Both the position numbers and the translations under genes were made by a program. Shown in pieces: positions 25,566-32,263 of a DNA stretch of 36,973 nt. The notes beneath the pieces are model-generated. The model ran no database searches and was not told the origin of the DNA. It was given only the letters and a program-made list of their open reading frames with translations. Position 1 is the stretch's first letter, and the number at the start of each line of letters is the position of its first letter. This DNA comes from Massilia mucilaginosa. Its GTDB lineage: Bacteria > Pseudomonadota > Gammaproteobacteria > Burkholderiales > Burkholderiaceae_D. The DNA is taken from positions 1 to 36,973 of the forward strand of contig NZ_WHJH01000061.1 in NCBI RefSeq assembly GCF_011682145.1. Direction: 5' to 3'.

Positions 25566-25619
25566 ACTTGGGTTCCCGCCTGCGCGGGAAGTCGGTTCCG
25601 GCAATGCCGGGAACGACGG
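25566..25619. repeat. REP-like palindromic repeat R3
   Basis: A direct copy of R2 (25120-25173) matching at 48 of 54 positions. Both hairpins persist: the TTCCCGC/GCGGGAA stem has one loop change. In the second stem a T-A pair of R2 (25153/25163) becomes a C-G pair (25599/25609). It lies upstream of the nuclease gene start, so R2 and R3 flank that gene on both sides. Confidence 0.8.
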
Positions 25620-25720
25620 CGGGGAGCGGCGGTTTGCTCAGCGCGGGAACGACGCGATCGAAATGAACCCCTTTTACCATCCTCCTCCCCAGATCATTTC
25701 CATCCTGCATCGTCAATAAT

Positions 25721-25759
25721 GGTTCCTGTCAGTGCTCATGTGAGCACCCAGCAGGAACC
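25721..25759 (+). promoter_or_regulatory. Extended hairpin just upstream of flhF
   Basis: The outer stem GGTTCCTG (25721-25728) pairs with CAGGAACC (25752-25759). The inner stem GTGCTCA (25732-25738) pairs with TGAGCAC (25741-25747). The stems are separated by a small internal loop. The structure ends 3 nt before AGGAG, the ribosome-binding site of flhF, and 14 nt before its ATG. It has no T-tract, so RNA stability or translation control seems likelier than termination. Confidence 0.5.
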
Positions 25760-25773
25760 CCCAGGAGTTGGCG

Positions 25774-27102
25774 ATGAATGTCAAAAAATTTACGGCTGCA
25801 ACATCACGCGACGCACTGCGTAAAGTACGCGAAGCGCTCGGGCCGGACGCCGTCATCCTGTCCAACCGTCCGGTCGATGGCGTGGTCGAAATCCTCGCCC
25901 TCGCCAGCGATGACGTCGCCTCGATCTCCTCGCCCGCCCCCGAGTCCGAGATGGCCCAGCCGCGCCCATCCCTGTCGATCCCGCCGGAAACCTACGCCAA
26001 CCGCCGCGTCGCCCCGACCCCGGCCCCGGCCTACGCGGTCCAGCCCGAATCGTTCGACATGTCGATGATGGCCTCGCAAATGTCGTCGATGATGATGCAA
26101 GTCATGGCGCAGGCCAAGGACAGCGCGGCCGCCGAAATGTCGGGCATGATGAATGAAATCCGCGCCATGCGTGGCTTGATGGAAAGCCAACTGGCCGAAA
26201 TCGCCTGGGGCACCACCCAGCAGCGCGAACCGCAAAAAGCCGGCGTGCTGCGCGACATGCTGGCCGCCGGTTTCTCGGCCAGCCTGGCGCGCTACCTGAT
26301 CGAAAAACTCCCGGCCGGCAAAGACGCCGCCGAGAGCCTGCGCTGGATCAAGACGGTCCTCGCGCGCAACCTCACCACCATCTCGAACGAAGATGAAATC
26401 CTGGAAAAGGGCGGCGTGTTCGCCCTGGTCGGCCCGACCGGCGTCGGCAAGACCACCAGCACCGCCAAGCTGGCCGCGCGCTGCGTGATGCGCCACGGCC
26501 CGGAAAAACTGGCGCTGATCACCACCGACGCCTATCGTATCGGCGGCCACGAACAACTGCGCATCTACGGCAAGATCCTCGGCGTGATGGTGCACTCGGT
26601 CAAGGATGAATCGGACCTGCGCATCGCCCTGAAAGAACTGCGCAACAAGCACACCGTGCTGATCGACACCGTCGGCGTGTCCCAGCGCGACCAGAACGTG
26701 GCCGAGCAGGTGGCGATGCTGTCCGAGACCGGCGCCGACGTCAAGCGCCTGCTGTGCCTGAATTCGACCTCGACCAACGAAACCCTCAACGAAGTGGTGC
26801 GCGCCTACCAGGGCAGCGGCCTGGCCGGCTGCATCATGACCAAGCTCGACGAAGCGGCGTCGATCGGCAATGTACTCGACGTCGTGATCCGCCAGAAATT
26901 GAACCTGTTCTATGTCTCGAACGGCCAGCGCGTGCCGGAAGACCTGCACCTGGCCGACCGCAATATGCTGGTCGACCGCGCCTTCCGCCTCAAGCGCGAT
27001 GCCGCCGCCACCCAGTTTTTGGATGCCGAACTGCCGCTGCTGATGGCCAACACCAGCACCGCCCGCAACGACCGCAGCCTGCGCGAGGTGTCCCTTGGCT
27101 AA
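25774..27102 (+). CDS. flhF: Flagellar placement GTPase FlhF
   Basis: A 442-residue SRP-type GTPase that helps set the number and polar site of flagella. The basic N-terminus MNVKKFTAATSRDALRKVRE is followed by a variable, Met- and Pro-rich linker (about 45-140), an N domain (about 150-210) and the G domain. P-loop residues 220-228 read GPTGVGKTT. Further motifs are TTDAYRIGGHEQLRIYGKIL, DTVGVSQRD and TKLDEAASIG. The ATG at 25774 has AGGAG 6 nt upstream; a TTG at 25768 in frame is less likely. Its stop overlaps the start of flhG by 8 nt. Confidence 0.95.
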   Translation: MNVKKFTAATSRDALRKVREALGPDAVILSNRPVDGVVEILALASDDVASISSPAPESEMAQPRPSLSIPPETYANRRVAPTPAPAYAVQPESFDMSMMASQMSSMMMQVMAQAKDSAAAEMSGMMNEIRAMRGLMESQLAEIAWGTTQQREPQKAGVLRDMLAAGFSASLARYLIEKLPAGKDAAESLRWIKTVLARNLTTISNEDEILEKGGVFALVGPTGVGKTTSTAKLAARCVMRHGPEKLALITTDAYRIGGHEQLRIYGKILGVMVHSVKDESDLRIALKELRNKHTVLIDTVGVSQRDQNVAEQVAMLSETGADVKRLLCLNSTSTNETLNEVVRAYQGSGLAGCIMTKLDEAASIGNVLDVVIRQKLNLFYVSNGQRVPEDLHLADRNMLVDRAFRLKRDAAATQFLDAELPLLMANTSTARNDRSLREVSLG

Positions 27103-27922
27103 TCACTTCGATTTCGACCAGGCCGAAGGCCTGCGCCGGATGCTGGCCGGCCCCAAGCCACGCATCGTCACCTTTCTTTCCGCCACCCCCGAAGACGACA
27201 AGGGCGCCATGCTGGTCAACCTGGGCGCCTCGCTGGCCCGGGCCGGCAACGACGTGCTGATCGTCGACGCCTGCGACCGCGAATACGGCGTGGCCCAGCG
27301 CCTCGGCGTGGCCGACCGCGCCAGCCTGCTGCAGGTGGCGCGCCAGCAGTGCGCGCTGAACCAGATCATCCACCAGGTGCCGCAGGGCTTCGGCGTGGTC
27401 AGCATGGCGCGCGCGCGCGGCGGCCCGGACGAGGCGCGGCGCCTGGCCAAGACCTTCGACGTGCTGGTCAAGCAGACCGGCATCGTGATTGTCGACGGCG
27501 AATTCGGCGACGACGACACCTTTCCGGTGCCGATCATGGAGAGCGCCGAAATCGTGGTCCAGGTCTCCACCAGCGCCACCTCGATCACGGCCGCGTACGC
27601 CCTCATCAAGCGACTTTCGCAACAGTTGGGACGCCGTCCGTTCGGAATTCTGGTCACGGGCGCATCCGAAGCCGAAGCCAAGGTGGTATACGATAATATG
27701 TCATCTGCGGCAAGTCGTTACCTTGCCGTACAGCTCACGTCGATGGGCTCGGTCCCGGCGGACGAATACCTGCACCGGGCCGCGCGCTTGGGCCGGGCCG
27801 TGGTCGACGCGTTCCCGCTGGCGGGAGCCTCGGTTGCATTTCGCCAGCTGGCGGGGCGCTTTGCCCTGTCGGCCATGCCGCAGCTTGGGCACACAGGGGG
27901 GACTTCCCATTTTGGTTCTTAA
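27095..27922 (+). CDS. flhG: MinD/ParA-like flagellar number regulator FlhG (FleN-like) with degenerate P-loop
   Basis: A 275-residue ATPase-like protein. It begins with the conserved N-terminal DQAEGLRRML motif, which in FlhG homologs contacts and activates FlhF. The Walker A position reads SATPEDDKGAMLVNLG instead of KGGVGKT/S, so nucleotide binding could be altered. The later VLIVDACDREYG and IVIVDGEFGDDD blocks correspond to the Walker A' and Walker B areas. The start is a TTG at 27095 with GAGGTG upstream, overlapping flhF by 8 nt; no in-frame ATG or GTG fits. It is followed 15 nt later by fliA. Confidence 0.85.
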   Translation: MANHFDFDQAEGLRRMLAGPKPRIVTFLSATPEDDKGAMLVNLGASLARAGNDVLIVDACDREYGVAQRLGVADRASLLQVARQQCALNQIIHQVPQGFGVVSMARARGGPDEARRLAKTFDVLVKQTGIVIVDGEFGDDDTFPVPIMESAEIVVQVSTSATSITAAYALIKRLSQQLGRRPFGILVTGASEAEAKVVYDNMSSAASRYLAVQLTSMGSVPADEYLHRAARLGRAVVDAFPLAGASVAFRQLAGRFALSAMPQLGHTGGTSHFGS

Positions 27923-27937
27923 AACATACTGAGATCT

Positions 27938-28669
27938 ATGTACACCGTCAAAGGGAAAGCGGACAAGAACCATTTACTGACCGAGCATATGCCCTTGGTG
28001 AAGCGGCTCGCCCACCACATGAAGGCCAAGCTGCCGCCCAGCGTGGAGGTGGACGACCTGGTCCAGGCCGGCATGATCGGCCTGCTCGACGCCATCAGCC
28101 GCTATGAAGAAACCCATGGCGCCCAGTTCGAAACCTATGCCGTGCTGCGCATCCGCGGCGCCATGCTCGACGAACTGCGCAGCAGCGACTGGCTGCCGCG
28201 CTCGATGCGCCAGAACATGCGCAAGATCGAAACGGCGATGAGCACCCTGCAGCAAAAGCTGGGCCATCCGCCCACCGAATCCGAAGTCGCCAAGAGCCTC
28301 AAACTCTCCTTGGCCGACTACCAGGACATGCTGACCGACGGCGGCGGCCACCAGCTGGTGTATTACGAAGATTTCCACGACAACGAGGGAGGCAACGACA
28401 GCTTCCTCGACCGCTATGCGGTGGACGATGCCGATCCGCTGCGCAGCCTGCTCGACGGCGACTTCCGCCAGGCCGTGATCGACGCCATCGACGGCTTGCC
28501 GCCGCGCGAAAAAATCCTCATGGGCCTCTACTACGAAGAAGAACTGAACCTGAAAGAAATCGGGGCCGTCATGGGTGTATCGGAATCGCGCGTGTCGCAA
28601 TTGCACACCCAGGCGGTCGCGCGCCTGCGGGCGTCCCTGAAGGAGCAGGCGTGGACCGGGCCAGCGTAG
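27938..28669 (+). CDS. fliA: Flagellar sigma-28 factor FliA
   Basis: A 243-residue sigma factor directing RNA polymerase to late flagellar promoters. Region 2 is visible at VDDLVQAGMIGLLDAISRYE and FETYAVLRIRGAMLDELRSS. Region 3 follows with RKIETAMSTLQQKLGHPPTE. Region 4 carries LPPREKILMGLYYEEELNL, KEIGAVMGVSESRVSQLH. The length matches E. coli FliA (239). It starts with ATG 15 nt after flhG with no strong ribosome-binding site. It overlaps the following motor gene by 19 nt. Confidence 0.96.
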   Translation: MYTVKGKADKNHLLTEHMPLVKRLAHHMKAKLPPSVEVDDLVQAGMIGLLDAISRYEETHGAQFETYAVLRIRGAMLDELRSSDWLPRSMRQNMRKIETAMSTLQQKLGHPPTESEVAKSLKLSLADYQDMLTDGGGHQLVYYEDFHDNEGGNDSFLDRYAVDDADPLRSLLDGDFRQAVIDAIDGLPPREKILMGLYYEEELNLKEIGAVMGVSESRVSQLHTQAVARLRASLKEQAWTGPA

Positions 28670-29397
28670 CGGGGATTTTCCTGGCCCTGGCCGGCCTCTT
28701 GGTCGGCCAGGCGCTCGAGGGCGGCAAGCTGTCCTCGCTGGTGCAGCCGGCGGCGTTTGCCATCGTCGTCATCGGCACCGTCGGCGCCGTGCTGCTGCAA
28801 AGCGAAGCGCCGACTTTCATGCGCGGCCTGCGCATGCTGCGCTGGGTGTTTTCGCCGCCGCCGAGCCAGCGCGCCGCCCTGGCACGCGAAATCGCCGTGT
28901 GGGGCTTGCACGCGCGCCGCGACGGCCTGCTGTCGCTGGAAAAATACATGGCGGTCAACAAGGATAAATTCGTGCAGAAAGGCCTGCGCCTGGTGGTCGA
29001 CGGCATCGCGCCCGACAAGGTGCGCAGCCTGCTCGAGATGGAAGTGACGGCCTACGAATTCGGCGAACGCCAGGCGGTCAAGATCTGGGAGGCGGCGGCC
29101 GGCTACTCGCCCACCATCGGCATCCTGGGCGCGGTGCTGGGGCTGATCCACGTGATGGAAAACCTGAGCGACCCGGGCAAGCTCGGCAGTGGCATCGCGG
29201 TCGCTTTCGTGTCGACCGTGTACGGGGTGGGGCTGGCCAATATGTTCTTCTACCCGATCGCCAACAAGCTCAAGACCATCGTCGCCGAACGGGTGACCCA
29301 GTACGAAATCCTCACCGATGTGTTTCATGATATCGCCAGCGGCGACCATTCGCGCGTGATCGAAGAACGGATCGCCTGCCTGCTCTCGCGGCCCTGA
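28651..29397 (+). CDS. motC: Flagellar motor stator protein MotC (MotA/PomA family)
   Basis: A 248-residue stator subunit with four membrane segments: the N-terminal AGIFLALAGLLVGQAL, then FAIVVIGTVGAVLL, YSPTIGILGAVLGLIHVM and IAVAFVSTVYGVGLANMFF. A cytoplasmic loop between helices 2 and 3 carries the charged rotor-contact region. With its partner MotD it forms an ion channel that drives the rotor. It starts with GTG at 28651, with AAGGAG 5 nt upstream inside fliA, so the two genes overlap by 19 nt. Its stop is 2 nt before motD. The separate MotCD set is typical of Pseudomonas-like and some betaproteobacterial motors. Confidence 0.9.
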   Translation: MDRASVAGIFLALAGLLVGQALEGGKLSSLVQPAAFAIVVIGTVGAVLLQSEAPTFMRGLRMLRWVFSPPPSQRAALAREIAVWGLHARRDGLLSLEKYMAVNKDKFVQKGLRLVVDGIAPDKVRSLLEMEVTAYEFGERQAVKIWEAAAGYSPTIGILGAVLGLIHVMENLSDPGKLGSGIAVAFVSTVYGVGLANMFFYPIANKLKTIVAERVTQYEILTDVFHDIASGDHSRVIEERIACLLSRP

Positions 29398-29399
29398 CC

Positions 29400-30158
29400 A
29401 TGGCCCGCAAAAAGTACGAAGCCGAGCACGAAAATCACGAACGCTGGCTCATTTCGTACGCCGATTTCATCACCCTGCTGTTCGCCTTCTTTGTCGTCAT
29501 GTATGCCATTTCGGTTGTCAACGAAGGCAAGTACAAGGTGTTTTCGGTCTCGCTGGGCGACGCCTTCGGCGGCAAGGACCAGAAGACGGCCAGCGTCGCC
29601 AGCAGCGATGTGCCGCAGCTGATCGTGCTGCCCGACCCGCTGATCAAGCGGCGCGCCGAAGCCATGCGGCGCGAAAAGGAACGCCTCACCAACCTGGCGC
29701 AAAAGCTCACTTCGACCCTGGCCCCGCTGGTGCGCGAAGGCAAAGTGCGCGTGACCCAGAACAGCCGCGGCGTGAGCGTGGAGATCAATGCCAGCGTGCT
29801 GTTCGATCCGGGCGACGCCACCCTCACGCCCGAATCGGACCAGGCCCTGCGCGCGCTGGCGGTGCTGCTCAAGGACGATCCGCACGCGGTGCAGGTGGAA
29901 GGCCACACCGACCCGACCCCGATCCGCAACGCGCTGTTTCCGTCCAACTGGGAATTGTCGGCGGTGCGCGCGAGCAGCGTGGTGCGCCTGTTTATCGACA
30001 GCGGCGTGGCGCCCGAACGCCTGACCGCGGTGGGGCATGGCGCCAACATCCCGGTCGCCTCCAACGCCACGGCCGAAGGCAAGGCGCGCAACCGGCGCGT
30101 GGCGGTGACAATTCTGTCGGCGCTGCCCGATACCACGACCGAGATCCCCACCCGTTGA
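29400..30158 (+). CDS. motD: Flagellar motor stator protein MotD (MotB family)
   Basis: A 252-residue partner of MotC. A short cytoplasmic N-terminus is followed by one membrane helix containing the ion-binding aspartate D22 in ISYADFITLLFAFFVVMYAI. A periplasmic linker leads to an OmpA-like peptidoglycan-binding domain (about 130-245) with VLFDPGDATLTPESDQAL, VEGHTDPTPI and AVGHGANIPVASNATAEGKA. This anchors the stator to the cell wall. It is the last gene of the flagellar block; the following gene is unrelated and preceded by its own ribosome-binding site. Confidence 0.92.
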   Translation: MARKKYEAEHENHERWLISYADFITLLFAFFVVMYAISVVNEGKYKVFSVSLGDAFGGKDQKTASVASSDVPQLIVLPDPLIKRRAEAMRREKERLTNLAQKLTSTLAPLVREGKVRVTQNSRGVSVEINASVLFDPGDATLTPESDQALRALAVLLKDDPHAVQVEGHTDPTPIRNALFPSNWELSAVRASSVVRLFIDSGVAPERLTAVGHGANIPVASNATAEGKARNRRVAVTILSALPDTTTEIPTR

Positions 30159-30293
30159 TCCAAGCGGGCTGGCTCGGCGGCCGAAACGGTGCACAATGGC
30201 CGGGAACGGCGCAGGCGGGCGACCCGGCCCCGCCGCAGGCACGCGCTGCCGGCCGGGACCGACAAGGACAAGACAAAGACAAGGAGCAAGGCG

Positions 30294-30794
30294 ATGAAAC
30301 GATCAGTGGCGGGCGTGTTGATGCTCATGGCGCTGGGCCTGGCCTATGCCAAGGAGAAGCCGATGAGTGGCGTGAGCGAGAAGGTGTCGGTGGCCTCGCG
30401 CGGCGGCAAGGTGCTGGTGACCTTGACGGTAAGCAACAGGAGCAAGCAGCCGATTTATCTGTGGAAAGTCACATACCAGGGCCGCCAGCTGTTCGGGCCG
30501 GATTTCGACATCAGCATGGTTGGCAGTGCGGCGCCGGTCAATTACATCGGGCCGGTGGTCAAGCGCGCGCCGCCGCAGGCCGGCGACTATTTCAAGGTGT
30601 TGCCGAACGGCGTGCACCGCAATACCATCGACATCACGCAGTCGTATGATTTTCAGCCGGGCAAGCAGCGCTACCGACTCAGTCATACGGGAAGTTACGT
30701 GACCGACTTGCAGCAGCTGGATAATCCGGTGGCGATGAAGCCGGCCTCGACGGTGTTCACGCATACCCAGGTGGCGCAGCCGGCGGAGCAATAA
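30294..30794 (+). CDS. Small secreted protein homologous to the N-terminal domain of the adjacent M35 protease
   Basis: A 166-residue protein with a signal peptide (cleavage near AYA at residue 19) and no protease motif. Residues about 42-131 align with residues about 48-137 of the adjacent M35 protease. Shared landmarks, in order, are N-x-S-x-x-P-x-Y, F-[DE]-[IV], V-x-Y-x-G, KR-x-P, DY, L-x-x-G-x-x-H, YD and the closing Y-x-[IL]. That domain is the beta-sandwich prodomain seen in peptidyl-Lys metalloendopeptidases. AAGGAG lies 7 nt before the ATG. It is convergent with the protease gene. A free-standing prodomain could be an inhibitor, a folding chaperone or an immunity protein; which one is not known. 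Confidence 0.8.
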   Translation: MKRSVAGVLMLMALGLAYAKEKPMSGVSEKVSVASRGGKVLVTLTVSNRSKQPIYLWKVTYQGRQLFGPDFDISMVGSAAPVNYIGPVVKRAPPQAGDYFKVLPNGVHRNTIDITQSYDFQPGKQRYRLSHTGSYVTDLQQLDNPVAMKPASTVFTHTQVAQPAEQ

Positions 30795-30806
30795 CGCCCG
30801 CAGCGC

Positions 30807-30846
30807 AAAAAAACAGCCTGGCCACTCGCGCGGCCTGGCTGTTTTT
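30807..30846. terminator. Bidirectional terminator between the prodomain-like gene and the M35 gene
   Basis: A long stem AAAAACAGCC / GGCTGTTTTT continues inward as GGCC/GGCC across one T-T mismatch, with a loop of 8 nt. A-tracts on one side and T-tracts on the other make it symmetric, so it can end both convergent transcripts. It is located 12 nt past the plus-strand stop and 14 nt past the minus-strand stop. Confidence 0.85.
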
Positions 30847-30860
30847 CATTGTCTACCCGA

Positions 30861-31964
30861 TTAAGGCAGCGAAGGCGTATTCTCGCTGAAATACTCGTGC
30901 GAGTCGGCATTGTCCACCGCCTTGGTCGGATTGCTGGTCGCCAGGCTGGCGGCGGCCGACTGGCCGTACGCCCAGTCATCCGTCGCCGCCACCACATTGA
31001 AGTGGCTCAGTTCGTGTATCAGGGTGCCGCCCTTGGAATCGGTACCGGAGGTTGGTGCCGACCAGAAGGCGTTGCAGACGTAGATCTTGTACGGCTGGGT
31101 CGGGTACACATAGGCGTAGTACGATTCCTTGCAGCTGCAATCGACCACGATCGGCTTGCTATCGAGCGCGTTCTTGATGTTGTTGAAGTGCGATTTCACC
31201 GTCGAGTAGCGGCCCGAGGTGTACGCGCCGAACCATTTTTTATAGCGCGTGCCCTGCAGGTTGCTGTTGAGATAGCTAACGCTGCCGTTGGCCATGGTCT
31301 TGGCCGCCGACAAGGCCGAGTTGACCGAGGTCTGCTGCGAGGAGCTGCAGCTGGCGAAGGAAATGCCGGCCGGACCCGCAGCCTGCTGCTTGGCCGCCAG
31401 TTCAGCCGGATCGGTCACCACCGTGCCGCGCTCGAGGCGGCCATCGATCCACAACGATACCGGCGCCGATGCGATTTCGCCGATCTCGCGCTCGCCCTGG
31501 CGCGCGGTCAGGCTGTTGTCCTCGTCCGCAGTCGAGTTGAACAGGTTGAACGAGGCGGCGTGGTAGCGGATCGCGTAGTCGCCGGTAACGCTCATGTCGT
31601 ACATCGCCGACAGCTCGACCTTGGCGGTGTGCGAGGCGCCCGGCTTGAGCAGGTAGTAATCCTTGGTGGTCGGGGCGGGGCGTTTGTAATGGCGGCCCTG
31701 GTACGGCACGTCCACGCCGTCGCGGGTGACCTCGAACAGGTGATCCTCGACGCCGGCAAACGGGGTGTGCCATTTGAGCACGTATTGCGGCTTGGACGAG
31801 GTGTTGGTGATGGTGACGCGCAGCACCACGTCATCCTGCTTGCCGAGCGAGGATTTTTCGGGACTCAGGCTGACAGTGACTCCGTTCGACCCCGCCTGGG
31901 CGGCCAGGCAGGCTGCCGCCGCAACGAGTCCGACGCTTGCTTTTACCAAGTGATTCCAGTTCAT
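30861..31964 (-). CDS. Secreted M35 metalloendopeptidase (peptidyl-Lys metalloendopeptidase/deuterolysin type)
   Basis: A 367-residue secreted zinc protease. A signal peptide ends near AQA (residue 24). A beta-sandwich N-terminal domain (about 28-175) precedes the aspzincin catalytic domain (about 200-367). Zinc ligands are H317 and H321 in HELSH with catalytic E318, and D330 in ATDDWAYG, a variant of the GTxDxxYG motif. Cysteines at 206, 276, 278 and 297 could form disulfides. Relatives in Aeromonas and fungi cleave before lysine. The ATG at 31964 has GGAGA 6 nt upstream. It faces a smaller gene that encodes only the N-terminal domain. Export probably occurs via Sec and a type II system not seen here. 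Confidence 0.9.
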   Translation of the reverse strand: MNWNHLVKASVGLVAAAACLAAQAGSNGVTVSLSPEKSSLGKQDDVVLRVTITNTSSKPQYVLKWHTPFAGVEDHLFEVTRDGVDVPYQGRHYKRPAPTTKDYYLLKPGASHTAKVELSAMYDMSVTGDYAIRYHAASFNLFNSTADEDNSLTARQGEREIGEIASAPVSLWIDGRLERGTVVTDPAELAAKQQAAGPAGISFASCSSSQQTSVNSALSAAKTMANGSVSYLNSNLQGTRYKKWFGAYTSGRYSTVKSHFNNIKNALDSKPIVVDCSCKESYYAYVYPTQPYKIYVCNAFWSAPTSGTDSKGGTLIHELSHFNVVAATDDWAYGQSAAASLATSNPTKAVDNADSHEYFSENTPSLP

Positions 31965-32263
31965 ACAGTTCTCCGTGAGTGAATGTGCTTGTTCTGAATG
32001 CCGGGCCAAGGAAACGGCCTCAACAACCCATCGTTACACTTCCGTTCCCCACACGACAGTCATATTCATCGGAAATTATGTCCGTCGGGCGAATTCTGAA
32101 CGTATCACTGCCTTGCTAAAAAGAATGTGCTTTCGCACAATTCCCCCCTGAAATTATCGAGCGCCTCGTCGCCTGATTTACCGGCAACGATGGAAAACGT
32201 CCCGGCCGCCGTGTATTCTGTGGCCAACGCCACCGAGCGCAATCCGACTGAAGGGAATGAAGA
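31965..32263. other. Divergent upstream region of the M35 and amidohydrolase genes
   Basis: A roughly 300-bp intergenic stretch. The only distinct structure is a palindrome TGTGC-TTTC-GCACA at 32126-32139, inside a longer imperfect dyad GAA...TTC (32123-32143). It could be an operator. No convincing -35/-10 pair was found on either strand, and no gene. Confidence 0.4.
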
